Assembly (NCBI GenBank): GCA_023412455.1
Contig: JAEYNQ010000282.1
Coordinates: 1 to 11,959 of the forward strand
Length of the DNA: 11,959 bases
Direction of reading: 5' to 3'
Source of the DNA: Bacillota bacterium
GTDB taxonomy: Bacteria > Bacillota > Clostridia > Lachnospirales > Cellulosilyticaceae
In this document: in pieces, positions 9,147 through 11,959 of the stretch
How positions within the stretch are numbered: position 1 is the first letter of the stretch
How the letters are laid out: every line of letters begins with the position of its first letter
Notes under the pieces: generated by a model
Told to the model about the DNA's origin: nothing
The model's database searches: none
The model's input: only the letters and a program-made list of their open reading frames with translations
Made by a program: the position numbers and the translations under genes

Positions 9147-9554
9147 ATTAAAAAGTTAGATAGTTATAGTAGATGAATGTCTTACTAACTTATAAAGTTT
9201 GAAGTACTTATTTATCAGTTTACGGATTAAACATAGCAGAAGAGTAGTGTCAAGAGAACGACTATACATATTCATTGGTTACTAATAAAGGTATCTATAC
9301 CAATGATTTTTACTTAGAAAACTAGAAATGATATTATTTACGATTGAATTACTTCAAAAGCGTTTTACTTTTACATTGTAGCATGAGTTGCTTCAATTCA
9401 TTACACTAGAAGAATGTATGCTGAATCAATTATGTAAAATAATAAAAAGAGTAGAGCAGATGTGTAGCATATGATTTGTTAATTACTCTATAAGGGAGTA
9501 TGCAAAATGATCAATCCATCATAAGATATGCATTATCTAGATATAAACAGAAAA

Positions 9555-9608
9555 TGAGCTAAAAGTTAATATATTATGATTGCATAATATATATATACTT
9601 TTAGCTCA
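9555..9608. repeat. 54-nt AT-rich long hairpin with perfect 12-bp outer arms
   Basis: TGAGCTAAAAGT (9555-9566) is the exact reverse complement of ACTTTTAGCTCA (9597-9608). Inside, ATATATTATG (9569-9578) pairs with CATAATATAT (9583-9592) around the loop ATTG. Only a small unpaired bulge interrupts a stem of 22 pairs. There is no T-run after it on the + strand. On the - strand it is followed by TTTTC, so it could be a weak terminator there. A small palindromic element is the alternative. Confidence 0.6.
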
Positions 9609-9790
9609 CTATAAAAAAGTTATTTTCCAATATAGATATAATTTTAACTCATAAAATTAATTTGTACTAAATAGATAAATTTTTACTTCATAGAACAAGT
9701 TATTAAATAACCTTTATTTTACCAATATATTAGCAGAAAGTAGTAATCTATAGAGAATTTCTTCAAAAACCAAAAACTTTTACCTCGCTG

Positions 9791-9837
9791 AACACCTATA
9801 ATAAATTTTCTGTAAATATATTATAGGTGTTATTTTA
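9791..9837 (+). terminator. Terminator-like hairpin with T-rich tail, no obvious gene upstream
   Basis: AACACCTATAATA (9791-9803) pairs perfectly over 13 bp with TATTATAGGTGTT (9819-9831), with a 15-nt loop. The right arm runs into TTATTTTATT, giving a factor-independent terminator shape for + strand transcription. The nearest + strand gene ends 645 bp upstream, so it would serve a very long operon tail, a small RNA or a vanished gene. Confidence 0.55.
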
Positions 9838-9843
9838 TTGCCT

Positions 9844-9903
9844 TATAGTAAAATACATTTCGTAAAACAGGCGTTTCGCGAATAGTATTTTACTATAGTA
9901 AAA
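9844..9903. repeat. 54-nt imperfect hairpin overlapping a 16-bp perfect palindrome
   Basis: TATAGTAAAATAC (9844-9856) pairs over 13 bp with GTATTTTACTATA (9885-9897). The interior can continue as TTCG (9859-9862) with CGAA (9879-9882) and AAAC (9865-9868) with GTTT (9873-9876) around the loop AGGC, separated by 2x2 mismatches. The right arm also forms the self-complementary TTTTACTATAGTAAAA (9888-9903), so two structures compete. The core is visibly richer in G and C than its surroundings. It could be an operator for a dimeric protein or a small palindromic repeat. Confidence 0.5.
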
Positions 9904-10016
9904 CTCTATTTTTATTATATAATCTAACTATAATTTGTTAGTTAACTTAAAGTTGAAACATTTATAAACATAATTTGGAAATACAATTTATTCTTCAATT
10001 TTAATATACTTTATAT

Positions 10017-10050
10017 AAAAAATACCTCAAGGTTACTTGAGGTATTTTTT
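10017..10050. terminator. Bidirectional factor-independent terminator after arsC
   Basis: AAAAAATACCTCAAG (10017-10031) pairs perfectly over 15 bp with CTTGAGGTATTTTTT (10036-10050) around GTTA. The GC-containing core flanked by A6 and T6 runs makes a strong terminator in both directions. It begins 3 nt beyond the arsC stop, so it ends the arsenic operon on the - strand and would also stop any + strand read-through from the defence side. Confidence 0.92.
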
Positions 10051-10053
10051 ATA

Positions 10054-10467
10054 CTATTTAAGCAACTCACCTTTCAAAATACGTTCTCTAAGCGTGATTA
10101 CTTTTTCTTCTATAAGTCTAGCGGTCTTGATGAATTCTTCATCAGCTTTTCCAGATGGGTCCTCAAGGCCCCAATCTTCTCTATGTTTGCATGGTAGACT
10201 TGGGCACTGTACATTACATCCCATTGTAATAACAACATCTACTTTTGGGATATACGATAATAGTTTACTACGTTGAGTTTCATTCATATCAATACCATGT
10301 AAATCCTTAATAATTCTTACAGCATCCTGATTAATCTGTGTTCTTAACTCTGTACCTGCTGAATAACTTTCAAATACATCAGAAGCAAAATGTTTTCCTA
10401 AAGCTTCTGCCATTTGAGATCTACAAGAATTGTGAATACATACAAAAGCGACTTTTAATTTATTCAT
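10054..10467 (-). CDS. arsC: Arsenate reductase ArsC, low-molecular-weight phosphatase fold
   Basis: This cytoplasmic enzyme reduces arsenate to arsenite, the form Acr3 can export. The 137 residues open with a strand leading into the P-loop C10-x4-C15-R16-S17 (CIHNSCRS), the arsenate/phosphate-binding loop with nucleophile C10. Further signatures are SAGT (36-39), and DWGLEDPSG (98-106), which carries the catalytic Asp region. Redox cysteines fall at C84, C88 and C93, in a GC-x3-CP-x3-C arrangement. In pI258-type ArsC the second and third cysteines are C82 and C89, separated by six residues, so the relay spacing differs, though this variant looks like a normal ArsC subfamily. The ATG overlaps the end of acr3 by 8 nt and has GAGG at 10478-10481 with 10 nt spacing. 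A strong terminator follows. Length is typical of the family. A protein tyrosine phosphatase is less likely given the extra cysteines and the ars context. Confidence 0.95.
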   Translation of the reverse strand: MNKLKVAFVCIHNSCRSQMAEALGKHFASDVFESYSAGTELRTQINQDAVRIIKDLHGIDMNETQRSKLLSYIPKVDVVITMGCNVQCPSLPCKHREDWGLEDPSGKADEEFIKTARLIEEKVITLRERILKGELLK

Positions 10468-11536
10468 TTTTTATATTCCTCTTTTTGTCAAACCACCCTC
10501 TGGTGTTATTTGCTATTTTAACTAAAATCAACATAACAGGTACCTCTACAAGTACTCCTACTATAGTTGCTAATGCCACTGGTGATTGAGCTCCAAATAC
10601 TGCTATAGCTACAGCAACTGCAAGTTCAAAGAAGTTGCTTGCCCCAATCATACCTGCTGGTGCAGCAACCTCATGACCTAATTTCCATACTTTTCCCCAT
10701 AGATATGCTATAAAGAAAATCAGGAAGGTCTGAATAATAAGAGGAATAGCAATCAGTACAATGTGCATTGGATTTGCTAATATTACAGCACCTTGGAATG
10801 AGAAAATGATAGTAAGTGTTAATAATAACCCTATAATTGTTACATTACTAAATTTCTTAATAAATACATTCTCTAAGTAGTCCTCTCCTCTGTGTTTAAC
10901 TACTAAATGTCTTGTAGTCATACCTCCCGCTAGAGGAATTACTACAAATAGTATCACTGATAAGAATAAAGTTGTCCACGGGATACTAATCCCACCAATT
11001 CCAAGTAAGAATCCTACAATAGGTACAAAGGCAATTAAAATGATCAAGTCATTTGTAGCCACCTGTATGAGTGTATATGCGGGGTCTCCTTTCGTTAAAT
11101 GACTCCATACGAATACCATTGCTGTACAAGGTGCTGCTCCTAAAAGAACGGCTCCTGCTAAGTAATCTTTGGCTAAATCTGTTGGAATAATACCTTTAAA
11201 TATGACATAAAAGAATGTAAAGGCAATACCATACATAGTAAAAGGCTTAATAAGCCAGTTAGTTACCCATGTTACTACAAGTCCCTTTGGATTTTTTCCT
11301 ACGTTTACAATACTTTTAAAGTCAACTTTAAGCATCATAGGATAAATCATTAACCAAATTAAAATGGCAATAGGAATAGATACATTAGCATATTCCATCT
11401 TATTTAAAAAACTTGGGATAGCGGGTAATAACTTAGAAATAAGTACACCTACAAACATACATGAAACAACCCATAGTGTTAGATATCTCTCAAAGAAACC
11501 AATACCTTGATTCTTTGAGTTTTTTGTTTCACTCAT
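10460..11536 (-). CDS. acr3: Arsenite efflux permease, ACR3 family
   Basis: This inner-membrane carrier exports arsenite using the membrane potential or proton gradient. From ATG 11536 it has 358 residues, usual for ACR3 proteins, with about ten hydrophobic membrane segments. The hallmark GAAPCTAMVFVWSHL with the conserved Cys (C137 in this numbering) lies in a central segment, followed by NDLIILIAFVP; a later segment carries GASNFFELAVAVAIAVFG, and near the end LVEVPVM. These match ACR3 rather than the unrelated ArsB fold. A longer reading from TTG at 11551 would translate the ribosome binding site itself (RRRN), so the ATG at 11536 is preferred. The gene lies between arsR and arsC and overlaps arsC by 8 nt, giving the common arsR-acr3-arsC order. 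Expression should be induced by arsenite through ArsR. All key residues look intact. Confidence 0.96.
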   Translation of the reverse strand: MSETKNSKNQGIGFFERYLTLWVVSCMFVGVLISKLLPAIPSFLNKMEYANVSIPIAILIWLMIYPMMLKVDFKSIVNVGKNPKGLVVTWVTNWLIKPFTMYGIAFTFFYVIFKGIIPTDLAKDYLAGAVLLGAAPCTAMVFVWSHLTKGDPAYTLIQVATNDLIILIAFVPIVGFLLGIGGISIPWTTLFLSVILFVVIPLAGGMTTRHLVVKHRGEDYLENVFIKKFSNVTIIGLLLTLTIIFSFQGAVILANPMHIVLIAIPLIIQTFLIFFIAYLWGKVWKLGHEVAAPAGMIGASNFFELAVAVAIAVFGAQSPVALATIVGVLVEVPVMLILVKIANNTRGWFDKKRNIKNE

Positions 11537-11542
11537 ATTTCT

Positions 11543-11548
11543 CCTCCT
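11543..11548 (-). promoter_or_regulatory. acr3: Ribosome binding site that sets the acr3 start
   Basis: A perfect AGGAGG on the - strand lies 6 nt before the ATG at 11536. It falls inside the alternative TTG-started reading, which shows that the extra five residues are not real. Confidence 0.88.
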
Positions 11549-11573
11549 CAATTATTTATTATTTTAAGTAGGC

Positions 11574-11612
11574 CACAATCTCCGGTTCACTATTAGTATG
11601 GAGGAGACTGTG
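11574..11612 (-). other. Imperfect hairpin in the arsR-acr3 gap
   Basis: CACAATCTCC (11574-11583) and GGAGACTGTG (11603-11612) are complementary at 9 of 10 positions with a 19-nt loop, the most GC-rich part of the 114-bp gap. There is no T-run directly after it on the - strand, so it is not a full terminator. It could moderate the acr3:arsR ratio or stabilise the mRNA 5' of acr3; this is inference. Confidence 0.35.
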
Positions 11613-11650
11613 TATAATCTACTTTAATATTTTTTGCATATTCTTATTCC

Positions 11651-11959
11651 CTATTTTTCACATAAATCATTTTTTTCAAGATTGCAATTTTTACATATAC
11701 AATCTTCTGTGGGTGTTATAAGCTGCATAAGGGCTAAAACACTTCTATTAGCATTCGCTATATCTAGTGTATACTTTGTCCATGTGCCTTCTTTTCTGCT
11801 TGTAACAAGTCCACATTCCATTAAAATCTTCATATGGTGAGATAAGGTAGGTTGAGTAAAGTTAAAATGTTCGAGTATTGTACACGCACACTCTTCTCCA
11901 CATGAAAGTATGTCAATAATCTTAAGTCTATTAGGATCTGCTAGTGATTTAAGTACCTT
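11651..11959 (-). CDS. arsR: Arsenic-responsive repressor ArsR (5' end outside the window)
   Basis: This winged-helix repressor of the SmtB/ArsR family binds the ars promoter and lets go when it binds arsenite. The last 102 residues are visible, running off the right edge at 11959 without a start codon; only roughly 10 residues are probably missing. Numbering from the window edge: LADPNRLKIIDIL (6-18), the metal-site segment C20-G-E-E-C24-A-C26, where CxC matches the ELCVCD-type arsenite site at the DNA-recognition domain, then TQPTLSHHMKILMECGLV (35-52), the helix-turn-helix, and the wing KEGTWTKYTL. The tail has four more cysteines (C87, C89, C92, C100), an extra possible thiol site. An internal ATG at 11833 would make a 60 aa product lacking half the DNA-binding domain and is not the start. 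First gene of the operon; its promoter lies beyond the window. Confidence 0.95.
   Translation of the reverse strand, partial: KVLKSLADPNRLKIIDILSCGEECACTILEHFNFTQPTLSHHMKILMECGLVTSRKEGTWTKYTLDIANANRSVLALMQLITPTEDCICKNCNLEKNDLCEK

Larger units (their letters stand above)
9147..10016. other. Gene-free AT-rich interval with hairpins and possible coding relics
   Basis: No frame here is long enough or has a ribosome binding site good enough to call a gene. It separates the convergent defence and arsenic operons. The first 400 bp hold only weak inverted repeats (for example CATTGGT 9273-9279 with ACCAATG 9299-9305) and two short protein-like frames described among the findings. The last 460 bp hold three strong hairpins, listed separately. 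I see no tRNA, CRISPR repeat or insertion sequence ends. Confidence 0.75.

Noticed and set aside
76..9534. AGATATGCATT at 76-86 and again at 9524-9534, near both ends of the defence operon, as possible attachment repeats
   Set aside because: An 11-mer match is expected by chance in AT-rich DNA of this length, and nothing around it supports an integration site.
9147..10016. CRISPR array or tRNA in the gene-free interval
   Set aside because: No regularly spaced repeat and no cloverleaf-compatible segment ending in CCA was found.
10037..10276. 79-codon + strand open frame opposite arsC
   Set aside because: arsC has catalytic motifs and family length, so the antisense frame is a shadow; its start lies inside the terminator stem.
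10338..10589. 83-codon + strand open frame opposite the arsC/acr3 junction
   Set aside because: Antisense to two recognised genes, with a low-complexity hydrophobic product.
11537..11551. Longer acr3 starting at TTG 11551
   Set aside because: The five added codons are the Shine-Dalgarno sequence itself; ATG 11536 has ideal spacing.
11634..11840. 68-codon + strand open frame opposite arsR
   Set aside because: arsR is clearly the real gene, with its helix-turn-helix and arsenite site.

Overview
The DNA is strongly AT-rich, with strong AGGAGG-type ribosome binding sites and tight gene packing. This points to a low-GC Gram-positive bacterium, probably Clostridia-like. That assignment is an inference from composition and style; no taxonomic marker is present. 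The window reads as accessory DNA: a candidate phage-defence operon on the + strand converging on an arsenic-resistance operon on the - strand, separated by about 900 bp of gene-free, hairpin-rich sequence.

Positions 44-9146 (+) hold four genes joined by 1-8 nt overlaps or a 1 nt gap. They are a small beta-rich protein with an uncertain start (about 190-214 aa), a 704 aa coiled-coil protein, a 350 aa protein with a possible winged helix, and a 1765 aa SF2 helicase with several zinc-cysteine clusters and a C-terminal DUF1998/MZB-type domain. Only the helicase is recognisable by motif. Its size, architecture and position as the last gene resemble DruE of Druantia anti-phage systems, and the sizes and order of the preceding genes are reminiscent of type I Druantia (druB-druC-druD-druE). 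No druA-like gene is visible; it would have to lie before position 1 or be absent. The first gene has no good ribosome binding site and begins in a small repeat, so it may be a shortened or rearranged gene.

Positions 9147-10053 contain no convincing gene. They hold a 54-nt AT-rich hairpin, a terminator-like hairpin with no obvious gene to serve, a second 54-nt imperfect hairpin overlapping a 16-bp palindrome, weak traces of decayed coding sequence, and a strong bidirectional terminator at 10017-10050.

Positions 10054-11959 (-) are a compact arsenic operon read right to left: arsR (5' end beyond the window), acr3 and arsC. ArsR would sense arsenite and derepress the operon, ArsC would reduce arsenate to arsenite, and Acr3 would export arsenite. 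acr3 and arsC overlap by 8 nt, which suggests translational coupling.
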